DNA of 20,799 nucleotides from a virus (IMGVR_UViG_3300030117_006388:1-20799); one strand, 5' to 3'; numbered from the stretch's first letter, positions 1-6,265 are shown. The notes: generated from the letters alone by a model not told the origin. A program made the numbers and translations.

Positions 1-680
1 CAAAGCCTTATATCAACTACAATATGTGGGGCACAAAGACTGGGCGTATGACAACTCGCAAGCACTACTTCCCAATCCTCACACTTGATGGCGACTATCG
101 CTCTATCATCAAACCAACAAATGATTATTTTGTAGAACTTGACTACAATGCAGCGGAGCTTCGTGTTTTACTTAGTCTTAGTGGCAAAGTTCAGCCAACA
201 GAAGACATCCACACTTGGAACTTGAACAACGTGTATAGTGGAGTTGGAAGTAGGGAAGAGGCAAAAAAGCGCATCTTTGCTTGGCTTTACAACCCTCAGT
301 CAAAAGACTTTGCCTCTAATCGTGTTTATGAACGCGAGAGTGTTTTAAGAAAATACTGGAACGGACAAGTTGTAATAACTCCGATGGATCGTGTAATTCA
401 AGCGGATAAACACCACGCACTAAACTATTTAATACAAAGCACGACCAGCGATATCGTGCTATCACGAGCATTTAAAATTGCCGAGAAGCTTAAAGATAAA
501 AACTCTTTTATTTCTTTCACACTTCATGATAGTATTATTATAGACTTTGATGATGGCGAAAGAAAATTGGTGGAGGAGTTATTAAATATCTTTTCTCAAA
601 CACCTCTTGGGAAGTTTCAAGTTAATCTTAGCGCTGGCAAATCTTACGGGGATATGAGGAGGATTGAATGGACACAATAG
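1..680 (+). CDS. Family A DNA polymerase, C-terminal part (5'-truncated by window edge)
   Basis: The reading frame is open from base 3, so the gene begins upstream; about the last 226 residues are visible. They form the palm and fingers of a DNA polymerase I-family enzyme, which extends primers in template-directed DNA synthesis. Visible: GTKTGRMT (template-contact motif), motif A VELDYNAAELRVL with its metal-binding Asp, a motif B (O-helix)-like KKRIFAWLYN in which the usual final Gly is Asn, the HALNYLIQSTTSD segment, and motif C LHDSIIIDF with the His-Asp pair. The fingers between motifs B and C are shorter than in T7 or E. coli Pol I. Whether an exonuclease domain exists cannot be seen. 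The stop overlaps the next gene by 13 bases. Family assignment is secure; full length and role are unknown. Confidence 0.9.
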   Translation, partial: KPYINYNMWGTKTGRMTTRKHYFPILTLDGDYRSIIKPTNDYFVELDYNAAELRVLLSLSGKVQPTEDIHTWNLNNVYSGVGSREEAKKRIFAWLYNPQSKDFASNRVYERESVLRKYWNGQVVITPMDRVIQADKHHALNYLIQSTTSDIVLSRAFKIAEKLKDKNSFISFTLHDSIIIDFDDGERKLVEELLNIFSQTPLGKFQVNLSAGKSYGDMRRIEWTQ

Positions 681-1504
681 TTGGACTTGGAAAAGCCGGT
701 TGTGCTATTGCAGACAAATTTGCACAATATCCCCAGTACAAGGTTTTTAAAATTGACTCTGAGGGATTAGATTCAAAAAGCAAAAACAACTATGTCTTAA
801 CAAAGCAGGGCAGCCCAGAAGATTATGAAACAAGTGTTCGCTCCATGAAAACTTTTTTTAAAAGAATTACGGACGATGTTCTTTTTATTTTATCTGGCTC
901 TGGCATGATTTCAGGCTCGGCTTTACAAATCTTGAAGAACTTAAAAGATAGGAATGTCAACATTCTTTATATCAAGCCAGACTTGGAATTTCTTGGACAC
1001 AACAACATTCTTCAAGAGCGTGTTGTAAGAAATGTTCTACAAGAATACACTCGCTCTGGTCTTTTTAATCGCATCTTTCTTGTGGACAACAAGAGAATAG
1101 AACAGATCCTTGGTGAAGTTCCAATTATTGGCTATTATGATAAATTAAATGAACTTATCGTTTCCACTTTTCATATGGTCAATGTATACAACCACCAAGA
1201 AGCTATCCACGCAACCCCATTCGATACGGCAGACACAACTCGCATTTCTACACTTGGAATACTAAATGTTGAGGAGGGTGAAGAAAAATTGTTTTTTTCC
1301 CTTGACAACATCCGAGAGAAGTGTTATTATTATGCTATCAACTCAAAAGTTTTAGAAACAGACGGAAAGCTTTTGCGAACACTAACCGACAATATTAATA
1401 AAAACATTGGCAAAGAAGTTCGTGCCGGATTTCAAGTTTACTCTACCTCTTATGAGCAGAGTTATGGATACTTGGTTGCGAACACCGAGAAAACAAACAA
1501 TTAG
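668..1504 (+). CDS. Divergent FtsZ/tubulin-like GTPase
   Basis: This 278-residue protein follows the FtsZ/tubulin fold order. It has a T1-like glycine loop (IVGLGKAGCAIADKF, residues 4-18), then KIDSEG where FtsZ has INTDAQ. A strand DDVLFILSGSG leads to GMISGSA (79-85) in place of the signature GGGTG(T/S)G. YIKPDLEFLG (101-110) matches the FtsZ TKPFPFEG region and IFLVDNKRI (136-144) matches VIPNDRL. DTAD (186-189) matches the catalytic T7-loop DxxD. FtsZ and phage PhuZ proteins bind GTP and form filaments; that this one does so is inference. The signature motif is degenerate (three Gly lost), so nucleotide binding may be altered. A strong ribosome-binding site, AGGAGGA at 657-663, fixes the start inside the polymerase gene. 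An alternative is an uncharacterised Rossmann-like protein. Confidence 0.62.
   Translation: MDTIVGLGKAGCAIADKFAQYPQYKVFKIDSEGLDSKSKNNYVLTKQGSPEDYETSVRSMKTFFKRITDDVLFILSGSGMISGSALQILKNLKDRNVNILYIKPDLEFLGHNNILQERVVRNVLQEYTRSGLFNRIFLVDNKRIEQILGEVPIIGYYDKLNELIVSTFHMVNVYNHQEAIHATPFDTADTTRISTLGILNVEEGEEKLFFSLDNIREKCYYYAINSKVLETDGKLLRTLTDNINKNIGKEVRAGFQVYSTSYEQSYGYLVANTEKTNN
1302..1330 (+). promoter_or_regulatory. Sigma70-type promoter inside the FtsZ-like gene
   Basis: A -35 TTGACA (1302-1307) and a -10 TATTAT (1325-1330) are separated by 17 bases, with an extended -10 TG at 1322-1323. It lies within the coding region of the FtsZ-like gene and would transcribe the small membrane protein gene just downstream. 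The match is near consensus, but activity is inferred. Confidence 0.5.
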
Positions 1505-1511
1505 GACTTAT

Positions 1512-1787
1512 ATGAAAACCGCATTAAACTTTCTTAAAAACTATTGGAAAAGACTGGCTACTATGTTTGTCCTTTCGATGGTCGGAACTTTCGCAGCAAT
1601 TCAGGTTCATAAAAGTGGTATTGAAGTCGGAAAACATGTCGGACGATGTGAAATAACTTGTGCCCTCTTTATGGGCGACTTTATTGCTTACGATGATGAA
1701 GGCTGTCAATGTGAATTGGCACATGGATTTTTGATTACAGTTCCGATTAATCCAAATTATTTTGAAAATTCTTTGACAGAAGAATAA
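1512..1787 (+). CDS. Small single-pass membrane protein, function unknown
   Basis: The protein has 91 residues. Start chosen at the ATG preceded by AGGA (1503-1506), which overlaps the stop of the upstream gene; a longer frame reaching back to 1407 would overlap that gene by about 100 bases and has no ribosome-binding site. A basic N-terminus (KNYWKR) precedes one hydrophobic segment at about residues 15-31, so the positive-inside rule puts the N-terminus in the cytoplasm and the rest outside. The outer part holds four cysteines (46, 50, 65, 67), possibly disulfides or a metal site. I do not recognise the family. Lying 7 bases after the FtsZ-like gene, it could be a membrane partner, but no sequence feature shows this. 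It could equally be an exclusion or lysis-related protein. Confidence 0.65.
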   Translation: MKTALNFLKNYWKRLATMFVLSMVGTFAAIQVHKSGIEVGKHVGRCEITCALFMGDFIAYDDEGCQCELAHGFLITVPINPNYFENSLTEE

Positions 1788-1801
1788 AACTATGTTACAA
1801 T
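1773..1801 (+). promoter_or_regulatory. Strong sigma70-type promoter for the SSB-UvsX operon
   Basis: TTGACA (1773-1778), a 17-base spacer and TACAAT (1796-1801), with an extended -10 TG at 1793-1794. The predicted start near 1808 is about 67 bases before the SSB start codon and just upstream of a hairpin. Together they suggest early expression by host RNA polymerase. Confidence 0.7.
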
Positions 1802-1810
1802 CTTTAATAG

Positions 1811-1834
1811 CAAAGCGAGAGATTTATCGCTTTG
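1811..1834 (+). promoter_or_regulatory. Hairpin in the SSB mRNA leader
   Basis: A perfect 8-bp inverted repeat, CAAAGCGA (1811-1818) and TCGCTTTG (1827-1834), encloses an 8-base loop. It would sit almost at the 5' end of the transcript from the promoter at 1773. No U-tract follows, so it is not a terminator. A 5'-end hairpin could stabilise the message or take part in translational control, as the T4 gene 32 leader does; this is inference. Confidence 0.5.
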
Positions 1835-1874
1835 ACTCTAGACCAACCAGTCACAAACCAACAAGGAGATAAAA

Positions 1875-2636
1875 ATGGCAATTAATCTAGATAAAATGAG
1901 AGAGCGCAAAGCAGCGCTCGAAGGCAAAGGCGGCGGCAACCGCGATACATTCTGGCGTCCACAAGATGGCGAACAGTGTATTCGTATTGTTCCCACTGCT
2001 GACGGCGACCCCTTCAAGGACTTCTGGTTCCACTATAATGTGGGCAACAACCCAGGGTTCCTTAGTCCGAAGAGAAACTTCGGAGAAGAGGATCCGCTAA
2101 ATGATTTTGTTCGCAAGCTCTTCAATGAGGGCACCGAAGAAAGCATTAAGATGGCGAAGTCGCTTATGGCTCGTCAAAGGTTTTTCTCCCCCGTTCTCGT
2201 AAGAGGCGAGGAAGATAGAGGTGTCCGTATCTGGGGATATGGAAAGCAAGTTTATGAGCAATTGCTCAATCTTGTTCTCAACCCAGAATACGGAGATATT
2301 ACCGACACGGAAACGGGAACAGACCTCGTTCTCCACTATGGTAAGCCCCCAGGAGCAAGCTTCCCACAAACGAAGCTGACTCCGCGTCGTCGCTCTTCTG
2401 TTCTCTGTGATGATGCAGTCGGCGGTGATGACCGTTGCGCGGAATTGCTTGAAAGCATTCCTGAATTCGATACGCTTTTTGAGCGTAAAACGCCAGAAGA
2501 AGTTGGAGCACTGTTAGATGCTTATCTGCTTGGCGAAGAAGGCACCACGGAGGATACTAATACTACAACCCCTCCTCCCTCCACTGACACAGTATCCTCT
2601 GTTGATGCTGCCTTCAACGAACTCATGGGAGCGTAA
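1875..2636 (+). CDS. Single-stranded DNA-binding protein, T4 gp32-like
   Basis: This 253-residue protein coats single-stranded DNA at the replication fork and in recombination. The gp32-type layout is visible: a short basic N-terminus (NLDKMRERKAAL) like the cooperative-binding segment, then WRPQDGEQCIRIVP, FWFHYNV, SPKRNFGEEDPLNDFVRKLF, and PVLVRGEEDRGVRIWGYGKQVYEQLL of the OB-fold core. A Thr/Pro/Ser-rich acidic tail (about 223-243) ends in DAAFNELMGA and is the usual protein-recruitment arm. The Cys residues that form the zinc site in T4 gp32 are Ser, Asp and Asn here, so zinc binding appears lost. AAGGAG just upstream gives a strong ribosome-binding site, as expected for an abundant protein. 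UvsX follows after 63 bases. Confidence 0.82.
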   Translation: MAINLDKMRERKAALEGKGGGNRDTFWRPQDGEQCIRIVPTADGDPFKDFWFHYNVGNNPGFLSPKRNFGEEDPLNDFVRKLFNEGTEESIKMAKSLMARQRFFSPVLVRGEEDRGVRIWGYGKQVYEQLLNLVLNPEYGDITDTETGTDLVLHYGKPPGASFPQTKLTPRRRSSVLCDDAVGGDDRCAELLESIPEFDTLFERKTPEEVGALLDAYLLGEEGTTEDTNTTTPPPSTDTVSSVDAAFNELMGA

Positions 2637-2652
2637 TCCCCGCGCCCACAGG

Positions 2653-2677
2653 GAGGCACAGGGTCATCAGGTGCCTC
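2653..2677 (+). promoter_or_regulatory. Intergenic hairpin between SSB and UvsX genes
   Basis: A perfect 7-bp stem, GAGGCAC (2653-2659) with GTGCCTC (2671-2677), carries an 11-base loop. Only scattered Ts follow, so it is unlikely to be an efficient terminator. It could be a processing or stability element that makes SSB more abundant than UvsX. Function inferred only. Confidence 0.4.
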
Positions 2678-2699
2678 ACACCTTTACATTGGAGATTAA

Positions 2700-3821
2700 A
2701 TGAGAATGGCGAAAGCTAAAAATACAAAAGCTGGTAAGTTAAACTTATCTGATATGCGTGCTCTTATTAACAAGAGGGCTGGTCTTAATGTCGCCCACGA
2801 CTTGACCGAACAAAATCCTACTGAGGTTAAAGAGTGGATTCCAACTGGCTCTCGCTGGTTAGATTCAATTATTTGTCGTGGTAAACTTTCTGGTATCCCT
2901 GTCGGCAAGATTGTTGAGATTGCAGGCTTAGAGGCAACCGGCAAGTCCTATATGGCAGCACAAGTCGCTGCGAATGCTCAAAAGCTGGGAATTGATGTTA
3001 TTTATTTCGATTCAGAGTCGGCAATTGACCCCGGCTTTCTTGAAAAAGCGGGCTGTGATTTAAGCAGTCTTCTTTATGTTCAGGCTGCATCTGTTGAGTT
3101 TGTCTTAGAGACTATTGAAGACCTACTTGCCAACAATGATAATCGCATGTTATTTATCTGGGACTCGCTTGCGCTCACGCCTGCTATTTCTGATATTGAA
3201 GGCGATTTCAACCCCCAGTCTTCTATGGCTGTAAAGGCTCGTATTCTTGCCAAGGGTATGTCCAAGTTGACAGTTCCAATTGCGAACTCTCAATCAACAT
3301 TCTTGGTTTTAAATCAGCTAAAATCAAACATCACTCGCTCACCTTCCGAGGCTATGACAACTCCTTATGTCACACCAGGCGGAAAGGCTATGATCTATGC
3401 CTACTCGCTTCGTATCTGGCTAACAGGACGAAAAGCCAAGGCATCCTTTGTCACTGATGACAAGGGTTTCCGTATCGGTTCAGAAGTCAAGGTAAAGCTG
3501 GAAAAATCCCGCTTTGGAACCCAAGGAAGGCAGTGTAATTTTCGCATTTTATGGGGCGATGAGATTGGTATTCAAGATGACGAAAGTTTATTTGATGCTA
3601 TTGCAGGATCTTCAAGCTTAGTTCGCACTGGTGCTTGGTATACGCTCCTTGATTCTTCTGGTGAAGCTTTGGGTACAAAGTTTCAAGCAACTAAGTGGAC
3701 TGAGCGCATGACTGATGAAAGTTTTCGTGCAAGAGTTTACGAGATTATGGACGAAGAAGTTATTTATAAATTTGATAAGCGCGAAGGAAACGCAGCAGAT
3801 TTTTACGAAGAAGGTGAATAA
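2700..3821 (+). CDS. uvsX: UvsX/RecA-type recombinase
   Basis: This 373-residue protein is a RecA-family ATPase that forms filaments on single-stranded DNA and drives strand exchange in recombination-dependent replication and repair. The Walker A loop GLEATGKS lies at residues 76-83. It is followed by VIYFDSESAIDP (catalytic Glu region), Walker B-like MLFIWDSLAL, and FLVLNQLKSNI with the switch residues near a DNA-binding loop. The N-terminal substrate-selection sequence (TGSRWLDSIICRG) and the acidic C-terminus (NAADFYEEGE) resemble T4 UvsX. GGAG at 2691-2694 is 5 bases before the ATG at 2700; a second ATG at 2706 is possible but more distant. The SSB gene upstream is its natural partner. 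Length is close to the family norm. Confidence 0.88.
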   Translation: MRMAKAKNTKAGKLNLSDMRALINKRAGLNVAHDLTEQNPTEVKEWIPTGSRWLDSIICRGKLSGIPVGKIVEIAGLEATGKSYMAAQVAANAQKLGIDVIYFDSESAIDPGFLEKAGCDLSSLLYVQAASVEFVLETIEDLLANNDNRMLFIWDSLALTPAISDIEGDFNPQSSMAVKARILAKGMSKLTVPIANSQSTFLVLNQLKSNITRSPSEAMTTPYVTPGGKAMIYAYSLRIWLTGRKAKASFVTDDKGFRIGSEVKVKLEKSRFGTQGRQCNFRILWGDEIGIQDDESLFDAIAGSSSLVRTGAWYTLLDSSGEALGTKFQATKWTERMTDESFRARVYEIMDEEVIYKFDKREGNAADFYEEGE

Positions 3822-3828
3822 TGCGAAC

Positions 3829-3855
3829 TAATTATACGTCTAAAAAGTATAATTA
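3829..3855 (+). repeat. AT-rich inverted repeat upstream of the lipoprotein gene
   Basis: TAATTATAC (3829-3837) and GTATAATTA (3847-3855) form a perfect 9-bp inverted repeat around a 9-base spacer. It lies between the UvsX stop and the lipoprotein ribosome-binding site (AGGAG at 3862-3866). The right arm contains TATAAT (3848-3853), which could be a -10 box, but there is no good -35. It could be an operator or a weak RNA hairpin; there is no U-tract after it. Confidence 0.45.
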
Positions 3856-3871
3856 AGCAATAGGAGTTAAA

Positions 3872-4204
3872 ATGAAAAAGCTTATTACAACAGCACTATT
3901 TGGTGTTTTCTTGTCAGGATGTGTGGCACACGCTCACCCTCCACCGCCACAATCTCACTACCACGCTCACAAGCCAGTTCTTGTGAAGGCGTGGGTTTGG
4001 TCTCCAGGGTATTATCGTGCCAACGGAGTTTGGATCCGAGGGCATTGGTATGTTGATCGTGTTCAGCGATATAAGCTGAATCGCTATCCTCGTACACATA
4101 TTCGGTGGGTAGAGGGTCGCAGAAGACCTGTAAGACCAGATCGTCCACATCGTTATCATCGTGGACACCGACATAAACATCGTCATCGCCACCACCGACG
4201 ATAA
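3872..4204 (+). CDS. Small His-rich lipoprotein with WxPGY/WxxGxW repeat
   Basis: The 110-residue product starts with a lipoprotein signal peptide: basic KK, a hydrophobic stretch, and lipobox LSGC with Cys17 as the lipidation site. Val at the next position predicts outer-membrane sorting in Gram-negative hosts. The mature part has WVWSPGYYRANGVW then IRGHWY, the aromatic/Gly pattern of the YXWGXW-type repeat proteins of bacterial envelopes. The last ~25 residues are almost only His, Arg and Lys, a possible metal- or polyanion-binding tail. It has its own leader and is followed at once by a terminator, so it forms a one-gene unit between replication genes, like a 'moron'. Known phage lipoproteins often block superinfection; that role here is inference. 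No catalytic motif is seen. Confidence 0.75.
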   Translation: MKKLITTALFGVFLSGCVAHAHPPPPQSHYHAHKPVLVKAWVWSPGYYRANGVWIRGHWYVDRVQRYKLNRYPRTHIRWVEGRRRPVRPDRPHRYHRGHRHKHRHRHHRR

Positions 4205-4211
4205 ACAAATC

Positions 4212-4236
4212 GCCCCCTACTGGGGGCATTTTTTTT
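4212..4236 (+). terminator. Rho-independent terminator after the lipoprotein gene
   Basis: A 6-bp GC stem, GCCCCC (4212-4217) with GGGGGC (4222-4227), closes a TACT tetraloop. An A and then eight Ts (4229-4236) follow. It ends transcription 8 bases after the lipoprotein stop codon, and the next promoter begins 11 bases later. Confidence 0.93.
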
Positions 4237-4246
4237 AAGATAATGC

Positions 4247-4275
4247 TTGACAACGCTATTGTATGATGCTATATT
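4247..4275 (+). promoter_or_regulatory. Sigma70-type promoter for tRNA-Leu and the 5' nuclease
   Basis: TTGACA (4247-4252), a 17-base spacer and TATATT (4270-4275), with an extended -10 TG at 4267-4268. The predicted start near 4282 coincides with the 5' end of the tRNA, and the element sits immediately after a strong terminator, which supports it as a genuine promoter. Confidence 0.75.
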
Positions 4276-4283
4276 ATTATCAT

Positions 4284-4370
4284 GCTTGAGTGGTGGAATA
4301 GGTAGACACAAGGGACTTAAAATCCCTCGCTCAGTTGGGCATGCGGGTTCGATTCCCGCCTCAAGCACCA
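4284..4370 (+). tRNA. tRNA-Leu (anticodon UAA)
   Basis: An 87-base tRNA folds completely. The acceptor stem is GCTTGAG (4284-4290) with CTCAAGC (4360-4366), discriminator A and an encoded CCA (4368-4370). The anticodon stem AGGGA/TCCCT encloses CTTAAAA, with anticodon TAA at 4318-4320. A long variable arm (4328-4342, GCTC/GGGC stem) is the class II hallmark of tRNA-Leu. The T-arm GCGGG/CCCGC has loop TTCGATT. It reads UUA (and UUG) codons, which are frequent in the AT-leaning phage genes. It is the only tRNA seen in this window and shares a promoter with the downstream nuclease gene. Confidence 0.97.
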
Positions 4371-4376
4371 TTTATT

Positions 4377-5339
4377 ATGAAACGACTACTTGTAATTGAC
4401 GCTCTCAACTTGATGTTCCGAAACTACATCGTGAACCCAAGTTTATCTACAAACGGACAACCTATTGGAGGATTGAAAGGTTTTCTACAATCCCTCCAGA
4501 AACTCATTAGAGAAACAAAGCCCGACCAAGTTGTTATCTGTTGGGACGGCGAAGGCGGTAGCCAAAGACGAAAATCTAAAAACAAGGGCTATAAAGAAGG
4601 ACGCAAGCCCATTCGTCTTAACCGAGATATTCGCAACCTCACCGAGAATGAAGAGATATCAAATAAGATCTGGCAGCAGACAAGGCTTGTGGAGTATCTA
4701 AACGAACTACCTATTGTCCAGCTTATGTTGCCCGCCGTAGAAGCAGACGATATTATTAGTGTGGTTGTTCAACATCCAAGCTTTGCGGGTTGGCAAAAAG
4801 TTATTGTGTCCTCTGACAAAGACTTTTTCCAGTTGTGTGATGGAGAGACTATTGTCTTTCGCCCCATCCAGAAACAAATTGTTAATCAGAAGAGTCTTGT
4901 TGAAGAGCATGGAATTCATCCAAAGAACTTTGCTCTTGCCCGTGCGATTGCTGGTGACAAGTCAGATAATCTTCCAGGCGTTGGTGGAGTTGGGCTTCCA
5001 ACCATCTCCAAGCGCTTTCCTTTCTTTTCGGAAGATGTGGCTTATGACATTGACACGCTGATGGAATACTCGCAAAAACACGCGGGTAAAGTTAAGGCAT
5101 ATACAAATGTGCTTGAAAACCGAGAAGTAGTAGAGGAAAACTATCGCCTCATGCAGCTTTACACTCCAAGTGTAAGTGTTCAGGGCAGAAAGAAAATTAA
5201 TTATGCACTGGATAACTTTGAGGCAGAGTTCGCTAAAACAATCATTAAGGCAATGATGATTGAAGATGGATTTGGCGTCGTTAATTTTGTTGATATGTAT
5301 GCTTGGATGAATAAGATTGTAGCAGATTCGCGAACATAA
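4377..5339 (+). CDS. 5'-3' exonuclease / flap endonuclease, T4 RNase H-like
   Basis: This 320-residue FEN-family nuclease would remove RNA primers and 5' flaps from lagging-strand fragments. Visible acidic metal-site motifs include LLVIDALNLMFRN (Asp8), VVICWDGEGG with a following Arg/Lys-rich segment, LPAVEADDIISV, and VIVSSDKDFFQL. These are followed by AGDKSDNLPGVGGVG, the helix-3-turn-helix DNA-binding motif. Length matches T4 RNase H (about 305). The in-frame ATG at 4335 lies inside the tRNA and is rejected; the ATG at 4377 begins the conserved MKRLLVID start. Only 6 bases separate the tRNA CCA end from this ATG and no Shine-Dalgarno sequence is present there, so translation may occur on an almost leaderless processed mRNA or on the unprocessed transcript. 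Confidence 0.88.
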   Translation: MKRLLVIDALNLMFRNYIVNPSLSTNGQPIGGLKGFLQSLQKLIRETKPDQVVICWDGEGGSQRRKSKNKGYKEGRKPIRLNRDIRNLTENEEISNKIWQQTRLVEYLNELPIVQLMLPAVEADDIISVVVQHPSFAGWQKVIVSSDKDFFQLCDGETIVFRPIQKQIVNQKSLVEEHGIHPKNFALARAIAGDKSDNLPGVGGVGLPTISKRFPFFSEDVAYDIDTLMEYSQKHAGKVKAYTNVLENREVVEENYRLMQLYTPSVSVQGRKKINYALDNFEAEFAKTIIKAMMIEDGFGVVNFVDMYAWMNKIVADSRT

Positions 5340-5353
5340 AACTATTTATTAAT

Positions 5354-6202
5354 ATGAAACTTTATAATAAATGGAGACAAACATTCGGAGACTCAATCGA
5401 CGTGCAGCCGACCTCCGAACTTTTAGTCAAGAACTTTAAAAAATTCATTACAGAACAAAATAATCCAGAGGATGTGGATCTATCAAGTTTTGAGTTTTAC
5501 GATGACCTTAACAAAGACTTTTGGAATCAAGAAGGCGAAAGATTAGATCCAGAAATCAGACAAAAACTCCTCGCTATTGCGAACGACTTTTGGGATTCAC
5601 TGGAAGTTGGGGATACTGAGTATGATGACATTACGTTCACTGGATCTCTCGCTGCCCATAATTATTCTAAATTCTCTGATGTTGACCTTCACCTTCTTGT
5701 TGATTTTTCACAGGTAGACGACAAGATTGATTTGGTAAGAGAATACTTCAACGCTATGAAGTCTATTTGGAATCGTCTTCATGATATTCTTATTAAAGGG
5801 TATGAAGTTGAAATCTATGTTCAAGATGTTAATGATCCACACGAGGCACAAGGGCTTTATTCAGTTCTTGATGATAATTGGATTAAAAAGCCCGTCCTTG
5901 ACAAACAAGACTTTGACAAGGACAATGTAAGAAAAAAAGCTACGGATCTTATGGATCAGATTGATCGCCTACAGCCCCTTATCGACGACGGCAAATACGA
6001 AGAAGCTGAAAAATATGCGGACAAATTAAAAGCTAAAATTCGCAAAATGAGAAAAACGGGTTTAGAAACAGTTGGTGCTTACTCCGTTGAAAATCTCGCA
6101 TTTAAAGTTTTAAGAAGAAACGATTATCTTGGCAAGCTCTCCGACGCAAAACGAGAGGCTTATGATAAAATGTTATCAGTAAAAGAGCACCAATTTAAAT
6201 AA
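5354..6202 (+). CDS. Nucleotidyltransferase of the DNA polymerase beta superfamily
   Basis: This 282-residue protein carries the minimal nucleotidyltransferase signature. Gly-Ser is at 97-98 (FTGSLAAHNYS), with SDVDLHL giving the metal-binding Asp109 and Asp111, and a third acidic residue, Glu153, in YEVEIYV. Such enzymes add a nucleotide to RNA, a protein or an antibiotic; the substrate here cannot be told. The N-terminal 40 residues contain KNFKKFITE, which resembles the T4 capsid-targeting peptide (KTYQEFIAE). The C-terminal third is charged and helical, with a likely coiled coil around residues 190-235. No clear ribosome-binding site precedes the ATG, 14 bases after the nuclease gene. A CCA-adding role is unlikely, since the tRNA already encodes CCA and the domain layout differs. 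Confidence 0.75.
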   Translation: MKLYNKWRQTFGDSIDVQPTSELLVKNFKKFITEQNNPEDVDLSSFEFYDDLNKDFWNQEGERLDPEIRQKLLAIANDFWDSLEVGDTEYDDITFTGSLAAHNYSKFSDVDLHLLVDFSQVDDKIDLVREYFNAMKSIWNRLHDILIKGYEVEIYVQDVNDPHEAQGLYSVLDDNWIKKPVLDKQDFDKDNVRKKATDLMDQIDRLQPLIDDGKYEEAEKYADKLKAKIRKMRKTGLETVGAYSVENLAFKVLRRNDYLGKLSDAKREAYDKMLSVKEHQFK

Positions 6203-6207
6203 TATAT

Positions 6208-6235
6208 TTTACACGCAGCGTAGCTGTGTTATAAT
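6208..6235 (+). promoter_or_regulatory. Sigma70-type promoter for the helicase-reductase operon
   Basis: TTTACA (6208-6213), a 16-base spacer and a perfect TATAAT (6230-6235) preceded by TG at 6227-6228. It sits in the 63-base gap before the helicase gene, with a predicted start near 6242. Confidence 0.7.
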
Positions 6236-6265
6236 ACCTATGTAGTTTATAAATTAGGTGCATAT

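Noticed and set aside
1407-1511. Longer N-terminus for the small membrane protein
   Set aside because: It would overlap the FtsZ-like gene by about 100 bases and has no ribosome-binding site; ATG 1512 has AGGA.
2653-2690. Hairpin between SSB and UvsX genes as a terminator
   Set aside because: The stem is good, but no continuous U-tract follows and UvsX should share the transcript.
4335-4376. Upstream in-frame ATG extending the 5' nuclease gene
   Set aside because: It lies inside the tRNA-Leu variable arm; the conserved protein start is at 4377.
5896-5924. TTGACA inside the nucleotidyltransferase gene as a promoter
   Set aside because: The -10 at the right distance is GACAAT, a poor match; similar weak cases at 8664 and 9763 were also dropped.
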